Assembly (NCBI RefSeq): GCF_019145205.1
Contig: NZ_JAHSTT010000006.1
Location: forward strand, 310,001 to 374,000
Direction of reading: 5' to 3'
Length of the DNA stretch: 64,000 bases
Source: Pseudomonas khavaziana
GTDB taxonomy: Bacteria > Pseudomonadota > Gammaproteobacteria > Pseudomonadales > Pseudomonadaceae
The notes below the pieces were generated by a model. That model had not been told where the DNA came from and ran no database searches. It saw only the letters and a program-made list of their open reading frames with translations. Positions 27,199-35,743 of the stretch are shown here, piece after piece. The position numbers and the translations under genes were made by a program. How positions within the stretch are numbered: the stretch's first letter is position 1; the number at the start of each line of letters is the position of its first letter.

Positions 27199-27228
27199 AA
27201 ATGAGAATGGATGCCAAATGAGAATCGA
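27199..27228 (+). promoter_or_regulatory. Direct repeat of Fur-like half sites upstream of TonB receptor
   Basis: CAAATGAGAAT occurs twice, starting near 27199 and 27215. Each copy resembles the AATGAGAAT half of Pseudomonas Fur boxes. They lie 75-100 bp before the receptor start, so iron repression is likely. Confidence 0.55.
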
Positions 27229-27300
27229 CTGGGCTATGATGCTCGCGAATTCTTGGCAGGTTTGCCGTCCCATCTGGCTCTTTCACTAGGTTCAACACCC

Positions 27301-29442
27301 ATGCGTCGTACCCTGATTTCCATTTGTGTGCTTCAGGCGTTTTCCCCCTTTGCGTGGTCAGAGGATGCCCCGGCAGAAACAGCCAGTATCGAGTTGCAAG
27401 CCACCAACGTCACCGCCACCGCCGATTTCGAGTCGGCCCAGGGCCCGGTGCAGGGTTACCACGCCACACGATCAGCCAGTGCGACGCGTACCGACACCTC
27501 CATTCATGAGACCCCGCAATCCATCAGCGTTATCTCCAAGGACGTGGTCGAGGACATCGGTGCGACGCGCCTGCAGGATGCCCTCGACTATGCCGGCGGT
27601 GTCGGCCGCGCCAACAACTTCGGCGGCCAGGGCCTGACCACCTTCACCGTGCGTGGCTTTACTACCGGTGAGTTCTACCGCAATGGTTTCCCGATCAACC
27701 GCGGCTACCCGAACATGCCGGACGCCAATACCATCGAGCGTCTTGAGGTATTGCGTGGTCCGGCGACCATGCTCTACGGCCGTGGCGACCCCGGTGGCAC
27801 CTTCAACGTGGTGTCCAAGCAGCCCCTGGCCGAACGCACCGTCACCCTGGGCAGCCAAGTGAATGACCAGGGCATGAAGCGCGGCACCCTGGATGCCTCC
27901 GGCCCGCTGGACGAGGAGGGCCGCCTGGCCTATCGCCTGAACGTGGTGGGTGAGGGCGGCGATACCTTCCGCGATCATGTCGAGACCGAGCGCTACGGCG
28001 TGGCCCCGGTGATCACCTGGCAGGCCAGCGATGACACCAAGGTGACCTTCGAAGGCGACTTCATGCGCAACAACCACCCGTTGGACCGTGGCCTGACGCG
28101 CCTGCCCAACCAGCGCAGCACGCCGTCGCGCGATACGTTCTGGGGCGACAAGGACGCCGGCAAGCTGCACAACGACAACAACATGGCGCAGTTGCGTTTC
28201 GAGCATGCGCTCAACGACAACTGGACCCTGGGCGGTGGTTTCCAGTGGTTGGACGGCAGTTTGAAAGGCAACGCCATCGAAGCCAATGGGATGGCCAGCC
28301 TGGGCGCCGATGGCCGCACCCTGCAACGCAACTTCAACTACCGCAAGCTGGAATGGACCGACAAGGATTACCAACTCAACCTGACCGGGCACTTTTCCAC
28401 GGGCGGCTTCGATCACACTTTGCTCACCGGTATCGAGTACGAGGATTACGACTACAAGTCGATCATCCAGCGCTCCAGTGCGGTTCCGGGTACCTACCCG
28501 ATCGACATTTTCAATCCAGCGTATGGCCAGGCCCGTCCGCCGCTGACGCGCACGCCGACCCACGACAAGGAGAACCTCAAGACCTATGCGGCGTTTATCC
28601 AGGATCAGGTGGCGCTGACCGAGCGCTTGAAGGTCTTGGCAGGGGCGCGTTTCGAGCGTTTTGAGCATGACTATGAAAGCTACGTAACGGGGGTAAAACC
28701 CTGGACCGCCGCTGACAACGCGGTCACCCCGCGTGTGGGCGTGATCTACGACCTCACCGACACCGTCGCGGTCTATGCCGACGCAGCCCGTTCGTTCAAG
28801 CCCAATACCGGCGCCAGCCGTGAAGGCGGTGGTTTTGCACCGGAGAAAGGCAAGTCCTATGAGATGGGGATCAAGTGGGAGGCGCTCGATCGTCAACTGA
28901 GTGTCGACGCGGCGATCTACCAGATCGAAAAGAAAAATGTGCTGACCAACGACCCGGCCGACCCCACCAACACCTTCAGCGTCGCCGCTGGGCAGGTACG
29001 CAGCCGCGGCTTCGATCTGAACGTGGCGGGCAACCTCACACCCGAGTGGCGCGTGATCGGCGGCTACGCCTACGTGGATGCCGAGGTCACCCGCGACAAC
29101 ACCTTCCGTGCCGGCACCCGCCTGATGAACATCCCGCGCAACAGCTTCAGCCTGCTCAACGTCTACGAGTTCCAGGACGGCGCGCTCAAAGGCCTGGGCC
29201 TGGGGGCCGGCGGCAAGTACGTCGACCAGCGCGCCGGCCAGACCGCCAACACTGGCTTCTCGATGGACGCCTACACCGTGGTCGACCTGCTCGGCTATTA
29301 CAAGGTCAACGAGCAGGTACGCCTGAACCTGGATGTGAAGAACCTGTTCAACCGCGAGTATGAGGAAGGGGCGTTCGGTAATATCTATGCTTACCCGGGT
29401 GCCCCGCGTACGGTGCAGGTTGGAATTTCCTACACCCTATAA
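27301..29442 (+). CDS. TonB-dependent siderophore receptor
   Basis: A 713-residue outer-membrane receptor. The ATG at 27301 is chosen over an upstream in-frame ATG at 27211 because it opens into a signal peptide (TLISICVLQAFSPFAWS) and the upstream one lies in the promoter region. The plug holds HETPQSISVISKDVVEDIGA and LEVLRGPATMLYGRGDPGG, typical of FpvA/FhuA/FoxA-type ferri-siderophore receptors. The barrel ends in QVGISYTL. There is no N-terminal signalling domain for an anti-sigma partner. It stands alone after the xenA terminator, with Fur-like half sites upstream. It resembles hydroxamate receptors, but the ligand is not assignable. Confidence 0.93.
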   Translation: MRRTLISICVLQAFSPFAWSEDAPAETASIELQATNVTATADFESAQGPVQGYHATRSASATRTDTSIHETPQSISVISKDVVEDIGATRLQDALDYAGGVGRANNFGGQGLTTFTVRGFTTGEFYRNGFPINRGYPNMPDANTIERLEVLRGPATMLYGRGDPGGTFNVVSKQPLAERTVTLGSQVNDQGMKRGTLDASGPLDEEGRLAYRLNVVGEGGDTFRDHVETERYGVAPVITWQASDDTKVTFEGDFMRNNHPLDRGLTRLPNQRSTPSRDTFWGDKDAGKLHNDNNMAQLRFEHALNDNWTLGGGFQWLDGSLKGNAIEANGMASLGADGRTLQRNFNYRKLEWTDKDYQLNLTGHFSTGGFDHTLLTGIEYEDYDYKSIIQRSSAVPGTYPIDIFNPAYGQARPPLTRTPTHDKENLKTYAAFIQDQVALTERLKVLAGARFERFEHDYESYVTGVKPWTAADNAVTPRVGVIYDLTDTVAVYADAARSFKPNTGASREGGGFAPEKGKSYEMGIKWEALDRQLSVDAAIYQIEKKNVLTNDPADPTNTFSVAAGQVRSRGFDLNVAGNLTPEWRVIGGYAYVDAEVTRDNTFRAGTRLMNIPRNSFSLLNVYEFQDGALKGLGLGAGGKYVDQRAGQTANTGFSMDAYTVVDLLGYYKVNEQVRLNLDVKNLFNREYEEGAFGNIYAYPGAPRTVQVGISYTL

Positions 29443-29462
29443 CGCGCTATACACAGGCCCAA

Positions 29463-29957
29463 AATGTGGGAGGGCGGTGCGACGATTCGACTTGCTCCCG
29501 ATGGCGGCCTCAGGGCCGACCAGGATGTTGGATCGGACCGAGTACATATCCGTTATTTAGATTACGGCCACTATTGGTTCCGCTTTTACAGCGGGTCACT
29601 TTTGAAAAGAGCCCAAAAGTAACCAAAAGGCTCTTGCCCCACCACTCGGCACCTCGCCCAGGCTCGGTGTGCCCGTAATCCGCCATGGATTTGGGGGGCC
29701 GCCGCCACGCGCCATCCATGGCGCGGGGCGGCTAAACCGGCATCCCTGCCGGTTTACCCCCCAAATCCCTGTCGAATTCCGGCCAGCGTGGTTTGACGGG
29801 GCGCCTAAAATCAAAAGCAGAGCAAGAGCAAGCAGCAAATCGGCACGGTCAGTTGTGTAGATACCTATGCCCCGATATAGGTATGTCAGCCAGGTATCTG
29901 GTGCTGATCCACCGCTATCGGGAGCAAGTCGAATCGTCGCACCGCCCCTCCCACATT
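29463..29957 (+). repeat. Structured REP-bounded intergenic element, copy B
   Basis: Same core and orientation as copies A and C. The bounding REPs are a variant type: TGTGGGAGGG, then a 16-nt insert (CGGTGCGACGATTCGA), then CTTGCTCCCGATGGCGG (29464-29507), mirrored at 29913-29954. Inner stems are kept, including AAGAGCC/GGCTCTT near 29606-29634, which is stronger than in the other copies. It occupies most of the 644-bp gap 29443-30086; after 29957 I see only the leader of the next gene. Confidence 0.85.
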
Positions 29958-30086
29958 TGGATCTGCATGACTGTCAAGGTTGACAGTAGACAGTGCAGGA
30001 CCATGGAGAGATGTTTGCCATTACCGTGTCAGCCTAGTTGTCGGCGCCCATGCTTTTCGAAGCCACGCTTGATAGGGATATTGAAA

Positions 30087-30686
30087 ATGGAGCGAGAACT
30101 CGTCAGTGAAACCGATGAACTGATTAAAAAGACCAACGACGCCGAGCGTCTCTTCACCCGTTACGCCACCAAGTGCTACACCTCAGCCCTGCAAAAGTAC
30201 GTCAAGGAAATCAGCGAGACCTCGTACACCTATCTATTGGCCGAGCTGGCCGAGAGCTCGCTGAGTTCGGAGATACTCGGCCGGCCAGGCGCCAATATCA
30301 GCCTGGTCAGGATCGAGATAGAGGAGGTCATGCTAGAGGCCGAGGTGATCAAGAGATTGAAGCGCGCCGAAACCCATTACCTGGAAACGCTGGAGTCGGT
30401 GCGCAAGTTCGAAGACCTCAAGCGCTTCGAAAAAATGCAGGACACCTCCGATATCGTCCGCTCGATCAAACTTGGCGTGTCGCGCTTCAATATCCTCTTT
30501 GTCATTTTGCTGATCGGCGGGTTGACCTGGGCGGCGATCAATCTGCCCAAAGAAGCCCTGGCACTTATTTCCGCCGCCATCGGCGGGGCCATTACCCACT
30601 TGTTGTCCGAGCGCCAGGCGGTGCTGGCGCTGAAAAAAGACGGAGATAACACCTGCCCCAGAGCCAACGCCAATAATCAGGAATAG
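30087..30686 (+). CDS. Hypothetical tail-anchored-like membrane protein with helical N-terminus
   Basis: A 199-residue protein of unknown function. The ATG at 30087 is preferred because codons upstream in the same frame lie inside repeat copy B. The first 130 or so residues are charged and helix-prone, with likely coiled coil (DELIKKTNDAERLFTRYATK; KRLKRAETHYLETLESVRKF). One or two hydrophobic spans follow at about 143-180 (FNILFVILLIGGLTWAAINL, then ALISAAIGGAITHLL) and a short polar tail. No domain is recognised. It stands alone and is convergent with the GntR gene. Confidence 0.7.
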   Translation: MERELVSETDELIKKTNDAERLFTRYATKCYTSALQKYVKEISETSYTYLLAELAESSLSSEILGRPGANISLVRIEIEEVMLEAEVIKRLKRAETHYLETLESVRKFEDLKRFEKMQDTSDIVRSIKLGVSRFNILFVILLIGGLTWAAINLPKEALALISAAIGGAITHLLSERQAVLALKKDGDNTCPRANANNQE

Positions 30687-30702
30687 GTGCCACAGCGCCG
30701 GG

Positions 30703-31425
30703 TTACAACGGCGTCAGCACATTCATCACCGTATCCAGCGCCACCCGTGTGTCATCCAATTGCACCAGCGAGGCGTGCCGCGCACCCAGTGCATCGCGGT
30801 TCTGGATCGCGGTAAGGATCGCCTTGTGCCTGGGCAGGCTCAAACCCTGGATATCCGGACGGCGGTTGGTGATGTTGATCGACTCGCGCAATGGCAGCGA
30901 GAGCATGTTGCACATATAGGCGAGCAGGTCGTTACGGGTGGCGTCGGCAATCGCACGGTGAAAGTCCAGGTCGGCCTGCAAAAGCTGTTCGTGGGTCTGC
31001 GCGGTTTCCATGCCCTGATAGGCTTGTTCGATGGTGGCGATGTCTTCATCGGTGGCGGTTGTCGCGGCCATGGCGGCGATTTCCGGCTCCAGGATACGAC
31101 GCACCCCGGCCAGGGTGTTGAAGAACTCGCTGTGGGGTGTGGACTGCATCAACCAGGACAGCACGTCCGGGTCGAGCAGGTGCCATTTCAAGCGCGGCCG
31201 CACCACCGCGCCCACCCGCGGCTTGGAATACACCAGGCCCTTGGCGCTCAGCACCCGCGTCGCCTCGCGCAATACCGAGCGGCTGACCTGGTATTCCTCG
31301 CACAGCGTGGCTTCCATGGGCAACCGTTCTTCAGGCTTGAAGCGACCGGAAACGATGTGCATGCCCAAGTCCTGGACGATCTGGGCATGCTGGCTCTTGC
31401 GCGGCTTGGGCGGCTGGTGATCCAT
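30703..31425 (-). CDS. GntR/FadR-family regulator of the pentose locus
   Basis: A 240-residue regulator. The N-terminal winged helix (about 10-75) holds RLPMEATLCEEYQVSRSVLR, followed by an FCD-type all-helical ligand domain with metal-binding pattern residues (ADLDFHRAIADATRN; LPRHKAILTAI). The ATG at 31425 (MDHQPPKPRK) is preferred to an upstream start. It lies 48 nt downstream of the dehydratase on the same strand, so it is probably in its operon. Three TNGTNNNACNA sites at 33225, 33299 and 43081 fit the FadR-subfamily operator. Likely senses a pentonate or keto-deoxy-pentonate. Confidence 0.9.
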   Translation of the reverse strand: MDHQPPKPRKSQHAQIVQDLGMHIVSGRFKPEERLPMEATLCEEYQVSRSVLREATRVLSAKGLVYSKPRVGAVVRPRLKWHLLDPDVLSWLMQSTPHSEFFNTLAGVRRILEPEIAAMAATTATDEDIATIEQAYQGMETAQTHEQLLQADLDFHRAIADATRNDLLAYMCNMLSLPLRESINITNRRPDIQGLSLPRHKAILTAIQNRDALGARHASLVQLDDTRVALDTVMNVLTPL

Positions 31426-31473
31426 AACGACGGATAGGCTCTGGCTTAGATTCGCCGCATCATAGCATCCCAA

Positions 31474-33210
31474 TTAGTGGGAATGCCGTGGGACTTCGGC
31501 GCCACGGCAACCCACCAGGAAGTCGAAATCACAGCCCTGGTCGGCCTGCAGCACATGGTCGATGTACAACTGGCGGTAGCCGCCGACGATCAGGTTCTGC
31601 GCCGGCTTGAGGTCGGCCATGCGTGCCGCCAGCTCGGCGTCGGGGATGTCCAGGTGCAGGCGGCCACTGGCACAATCGAGCTCGATCCAGTCACCTTCCT
31701 GCACCGTGGCCAACGGCCCGCCGGCAGCGGCTTCCGGTGCCACATGCAAGACCACGGTGCCGTAGGCGGTGCCGCTCATGCGTGCATCGGAAATACGCAC
31801 CATGTCGGTCACACCCTGGGCCAGCAGCTTGGCCGGCAAGCCCATGTTGCCGACTTCGGCCATGCCCGGGTAACCTTTGGGGCCGCAGTTCTTCATGACC
31901 AGGATCGAGTTGGCGTCCACGTCCAGGTCCGGGTCGTTGATGCGCGCCTTGTACATGTCGAAGTTCTCGAACACCACCGCACGGCCGCGATGCTGCATCA
32001 GCTCGGGACTGGCCGCCGATGGCTTGAGCACCGCACCCAGGGGCGCCAGGTTGCCGCGCAACACGCAGATGCCGCCGTCGGCGCGGATCGGGTTGTCGAG
32101 GGTGCGGATCACTTCATCCTGGCCGTAGATCGGCGAATCCTTGGTGTTCTCGCCCAGGGACTTGCCGTTGACGGTCAAGGCGTCGGGATGGGGGATCAGG
32201 TTGGCTTCACCGAGGCGCCGTAGCACCGCGGGCAAGCCACCTGCATAGTAGAACTCCTCCATCAGGAAGCGCCCGGACGGTTGCAGGTCGACGATGGTCG
32301 GCATGCCGCGGCCAATGCGGGTCCAGTCATCCAGGTCGAGTTCAACCCCGATGCGCCCGGCAATGGCTTTCAAATGGATCACCGCGTTGGTCGAACCGCC
32401 GATGGCCGCGTTTACCCGGATGGCGTTTTCAAACGCTTCCTTGGTGAGGATCTTCGACAGCTTCAAGTCTTCGCGCACCATCTCTACCGCACGCATGCCC
32501 GACATATGCGCCAGCACATAACGCCGCGCATCCACCGCCGGGATCGCCGCGTTGTGGGGCAGGGACGTGCCCAGTGCCTCGGCCATGCAGGCCATGGTCG
32601 ACGCCGTGCCCATGGTGTTGCAGGTGCCCGCCGAGCGTGACATGCCGCCTTCGGCCGCGAGGAAGTCATCCAGGGTGATGGTGCCGGCCTTGACCTGTTC
32701 GCTGAGCTGCCACACCACGGTGCCCGAACCGATGTCCTGGCCCTTGTGCTTGCCATTGAGCATCGGTCCGCCGGTGACCACGATGGCCGGCACATCGCAA
32801 CTGGCCGCACCCATCAGCAGCGCCGGGGTGGTCTTATCGCAACCGGTCAGCAGCACCACGCCATCGATGGGGTTGCCGCGAATGGCTTCCTCCACATCCA
32901 TGCTCGCCAGGTTGCGGGTGAGCATGGCGGTAGGGCGCAGGTTGGATTCACCGTTGGAAAATACCGGGAATTCCACCGGGAAGCCGCCGGCCTCGATCAC
33001 GCCGCGCTTGACGTGCTCGGCGATCTGGCGGAAGTGCGCGTTGCACGGGGTCAGCTCCGACCAGGTATTGCAGATGCCGATGATCGGCTTGCCATGGAAC
33101 TGGTGGTCGGCAATGCCCTGGTTCTTCATCCAGCTGCGGTACATGAAGCCGTTCTTGTCGGCGGTACCAAACCACTGGGCGGAGCGTAGGCCGGGCTTTT
33201 TGTCAGGCAT
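31474..33210 (-). CDS. IlvD/Edd-family sugar-acid dehydratase (L-arabinonate/D-xylonate type)
   Basis: A 578-residue Fe-S dehydratase that converts a pentonate to 2-keto-3-deoxypentonate. Cluster cysteines are visible at 47 (GICNTW), 124 (TGCDKTTPALLMG) and 197 (SAGTCNTMG), and the C-terminus has ARMSGTAYG. The length and the opening LRSAQWFGTADKNGFMYRSW are those of pentonate dehydratases rather than of IlvD itself. The ATG is at 33210. It is divergent from the MFS-FAH-ALDH-lactonase operon and upstream of the GntR gene. L-arabinonate is favoured because AraFGH is part of the locus; D-xylonate activity is possible. Confidence 0.92.
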   Translation of the reverse strand: MPDKKPGLRSAQWFGTADKNGFMYRSWMKNQGIADHQFHGKPIIGICNTWSELTPCNAHFRQIAEHVKRGVIEAGGFPVEFPVFSNGESNLRPTAMLTRNLASMDVEEAIRGNPIDGVVLLTGCDKTTPALLMGAASCDVPAIVVTGGPMLNGKHKGQDIGSGTVVWQLSEQVKAGTITLDDFLAAEGGMSRSAGTCNTMGTASTMACMAEALGTSLPHNAAIPAVDARRYVLAHMSGMRAVEMVREDLKLSKILTKEAFENAIRVNAAIGGSTNAVIHLKAIAGRIGVELDLDDWTRIGRGMPTIVDLQPSGRFLMEEFYYAGGLPAVLRRLGEANLIPHPDALTVNGKSLGENTKDSPIYGQDEVIRTLDNPIRADGGICVLRGNLAPLGAVLKPSAASPELMQHRGRAVVFENFDMYKARINDPDLDVDANSILVMKNCGPKGYPGMAEVGNMGLPAKLLAQGVTDMVRISDARMSGTAYGTVVLHVAPEAAAGGPLATVQEGDWIELDCASGRLHLDIPDAELAARMADLKPAQNLIVGGYRQLYIDHVLQADQGCDFDFLVGCRGAEVPRHSH

Positions 33211-33224
33211 GATCGATTCTCTTA

Positions 33225-33235
33225 TTGTATGACTA
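33225..33235. promoter_or_regulatory. FadR-type GntR operator (TTGTATGACTA)
   Basis: It matches TNGTNNNACNA exactly and lies 15 bp upstream of the dehydratase start. It is paired with a second site 74 bp away in the same divergent promoter. Confidence 0.65.
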
Positions 33236-33298
33236 TATGTTCTATGCGTGGTTAAACATAAGCGCAAAATCGATGCTTTGGAAGTGTTGTTTTGTAAA

Positions 33299-33309
33299 TA
33301 GTCCTACTA
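33299..33309. promoter_or_regulatory. FadR-type GntR operator (TAGTCCTACTA)
   Basis: It matches TNGTNNNACNA and differs by one base from the site upstream of the mutarotase gene (TAGTTCTACTA at 43081). It is followed by the palindrome ACTATATAGT (33306-33315). It lies about 93 bp upstream of the MFS start. Confidence 0.7.
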
Positions 33310-33401
33310 TATAGTCGATCTCAACTGAGGTATGACCCTGGCGGATTTCGCGAGAGGCGTCCCCCGAGCTTCTATAAAAACAACAATCGGAGATCGACCC
33401 C

Positions 33402-34724
33402 ATGAGCCAGGAGTTGCGGCTTATTCGGCGCATCACGCTGAAACTGATTCCCTTCCTGATCCTGCTGTACCTGATCGCCTACGTGGACCGTTCCGCCGTA
33501 GGGTTCGCCAAGCTGCACATGGGCGCCGACGTCGGCATCGGTGACGCCGCCTATGGCCTCGGTGCCGGGCTGTTCTTCATTGGCTACTTCCTGTTCGAAA
33601 TCCCCAGCAACCTGATGCTCGACCGCTTCGGCGCGCGGCGCTGGTTTGCGCGCATCATGATCACCTGGGGCGCCATCACCATCGGCATGGCCTTCGTGCA
33701 GGGCCCGCACAGCTTCTATGTAATGCGCTTTCTGCTCGGCGCGGCGGAGGCGGGGTTCTTTCCTGGCGTGCTGTACTACATCACCCAGTGGTTCCCGGTA
33801 CGCCATCGCGGCAAGATCCTCGGTCTGTTCATTCTGTCCCAGCCCATCGCGATGATGATCACAGGGCCCGTGTCCGGCGGTCTGCTCGGCATGGACGGCA
33901 TCCTTGGCCTGCACGGCTGGCAGTGGCTGTTTATCGTGATCGGCACCCCGGCGATCCTGCTGACCTGGCCGGTGTTGCGCTACCTGCCGGACGGCCCGAA
34001 ACAGGTCAGCTGGATGAGCGAGCAAGAAAAGACCTGGCTCACCGGCGAGCTGGAAAAAGACCTGCAAGCCTACGGCCAGACCCGCCATGGCAATCCGTTG
34101 CATGCCCTCAAGGACAAGCGCGTGTTGCTGCTGGCGCTGTTCTACCTGCCGGTGACCCTGAGCATCTACGGCCTGGGCCTGTGGCTGCCGACACTGATCA
34201 AGCAGTTCGGCGGCAGCGACCTCACCACCGGCTTCATCTCCGCCGTGCCGTATATCTTCGGCATCATCGGCCTGCTGATCATCCCGCGCAGTTCCGACCG
34301 CTTGAATGATCGCTACGGCCATCTCGCGGTGCTGTATGTGCTCGGCGCCATCGGCCTGTTCTGCAGCGCCTGGCTGAGTGTGCCGGTGCTGCAGATGGCT
34401 GCGTTGTGCCTGGCGGCGTTCGCCATGTTTTCCTGCACCGCGGTGTTTTGGACCTTGCCGGGGCGCTTTTTTGCCGGGGCCAGCGCGGCCGCCGGTATCG
34501 CCTTGATCAACTCGGTGGGCAACCTCGGCGGCTACATCGGCCCGTTCGTGATCGGTGCGCTCAAGGAGTACACCGGCAACCTGGCCTCGGGCCTGTACTT
34601 CTTATCCGGCGTGATGGTGTTCGGGCTGGTCTTGACCCTCGTGGTCTACCGCGTGCTGGAGCGCAAGCACGTGCTGCCGGTCGACCAATTCGCCGCCAGC
34701 GCCCGTGGCGCCACACGCACTTAA
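33402..34724 (+). CDS. MFS transporter, anion:cation symporter type
   Basis: A 440-residue inner-membrane carrier with 12 hydrophobic spans. Family marks are YLIAYVDRSAVGFAKLHM in the first span/loop, LGAAEAGFFPGVLYYITQWF and NSVGNLGGYIGPFVIGALKE, typical of the ACS family that carries sugar acids such as galactonate, glucarate or tartrate. It is the first gene of a four-gene operon that degrades pentonates, so uptake of arabinonate, xylonate or a similar acid is likely. Confidence 0.9.
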   Translation: MSQELRLIRRITLKLIPFLILLYLIAYVDRSAVGFAKLHMGADVGIGDAAYGLGAGLFFIGYFLFEIPSNLMLDRFGARRWFARIMITWGAITIGMAFVQGPHSFYVMRFLLGAAEAGFFPGVLYYITQWFPVRHRGKILGLFILSQPIAMMITGPVSGGLLGMDGILGLHGWQWLFIVIGTPAILLTWPVLRYLPDGPKQVSWMSEQEKTWLTGELEKDLQAYGQTRHGNPLHALKDKRVLLLALFYLPVTLSIYGLGLWLPTLIKQFGGSDLTTGFISAVPYIFGIIGLLIIPRSSDRLNDRYGHLAVLYVLGAIGLFCSAWLSVPVLQMAALCLAAFAMFSCTAVFWTLPGRFFAGASAAAGIALINSVGNLGGYIGPFVIGALKEYTGNLASGLYFLSGVMVFGLVLTLVVYRVLERKHVLPVDQFAASARGATRT

Positions 34725-34740
34725 ATCCTGGAGAAAATGC

Positions 34741-35733
34741 ATGCGTCTAGTTCAGTTCGAGTTGGGTAACGGTGAGCGCCGCGTCGGCGTTGTGGAAGGC
34801 GACACCCTGCGCGAAGTGCAGGGCGCACACAGCGTACGCGAGTTGGCGCTGGGCGCCATCAAGGCCGGCACGGGCCTTGTGCAACAGGTGCAGGGCCTGG
34901 GCCTGGGCGACAGCCATGACTACGCCGCGCTGCTGGCCGAGCTGAAGATCCTGCCGCCACTGGACCACCCGGACCCGGCCCATATGCTGATCAGCGGCAC
35001 CGGCCTGACCCACCTGGGCAGCGCGTCGGCCCGCGACAAGATGCACCAGCAGGCCGGCGACGACAGCGCCATGACCGACACCATGCGCATCTTCAAATGG
35101 GGCGTGGAGGGCGGCAAGCCTGCGGCCGGCCAGGCAGGCGTGCAGCCGGAGTGGTTCTACAAGGGTGACGGCAGCATTGTCGTACGCCCGGGCGCCGCCT
35201 TCCCGGTGCCGCCGTTTGCCGAAGACGCTGGCGAAGAGCCGGAGATCGGCGGCCTCTACGTGATCGGCCACGACCGCAAACCCTATCGCCTGGGCTTCGC
35301 GGTGGGCAATGAGTTTTCCGACCATGTGATGGAACGCAAGAACTACCTGTACCTGGCCCATTCCAAGCTGCGCAGTTGCAGCTATGGCCCGGAACTGCGC
35401 GTGGGCGAGCTGCCCCAGCACCTGGCCGGCAGCAGCCGCATCCTGCGCAATGGCGAGGAAATCTGGCGGAACGAATTCCTCAGTGGCGAGGCCAATATGT
35501 GCCACAGCCTGGAAAACCTTGAGTATCACCACTTCAAATACAGCCAGTTCCTCAAGCCGGGAGATGTGCACATTCACTTCTTCGGCACCGCTACGTTGTC
35601 ATTTGCCGACGGTATACGTACCCAGCCGGGCGACGTGTTCGAGATCAGTCAGGCTGAATTCGGCGCGCCGTTGATCAACGGTATCGGCAGCAGCGATGCG
35701 GCATTTGAACCCGGCCAAGTCACCCCCCTTTAA
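34741..35733 (+). CDS. Fumarylacetoacetate hydrolase-fold protein (AraD1/GguC-like)
   Basis: A 330-residue FAH-superfamily enzyme, the only candidate in the locus for the second dehydration (2-keto-3-deoxypentonate to 2-ketoglutarate semialdehyde). The classic L-arabinose enzyme is of the DHDPS family and is absent here. In Caulobacter xylose catabolism the corresponding XylX is FAH-like. Visible: ISGTGLTHLGSASARDKMH, EPEIGGLYVIG, VGNEFSDHVME and metal-ligand acidic residues. It is 16 nt downstream of the MFS gene and 10 nt upstream of the semialdehyde dehydrogenase, so the operon order follows the pathway. It also resembles GguC of the rhizobial chvE-gguABC sugar cluster. Confidence 0.88.
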   Translation: MRLVQFELGNGERRVGVVEGDTLREVQGAHSVRELALGAIKAGTGLVQQVQGLGLGDSHDYAALLAELKILPPLDHPDPAHMLISGTGLTHLGSASARDKMHQQAGDDSAMTDTMRIFKWGVEGGKPAAGQAGVQPEWFYKGDGSIVVRPGAAFPVPPFAEDAGEEPEIGGLYVIGHDRKPYRLGFAVGNEFSDHVMERKNYLYLAHSKLRSCSYGPELRVGELPQHLAGSSRILRNGEEIWRNEFLSGEANMCHSLENLEYHHFKYSQFLKPGDVHIHFFGTATLSFADGIRTQPGDVFEISQAEFGAPLINGIGSSDAAFEPGQVTPL

Positions 35734-35743
35734 GGAGATCAAC

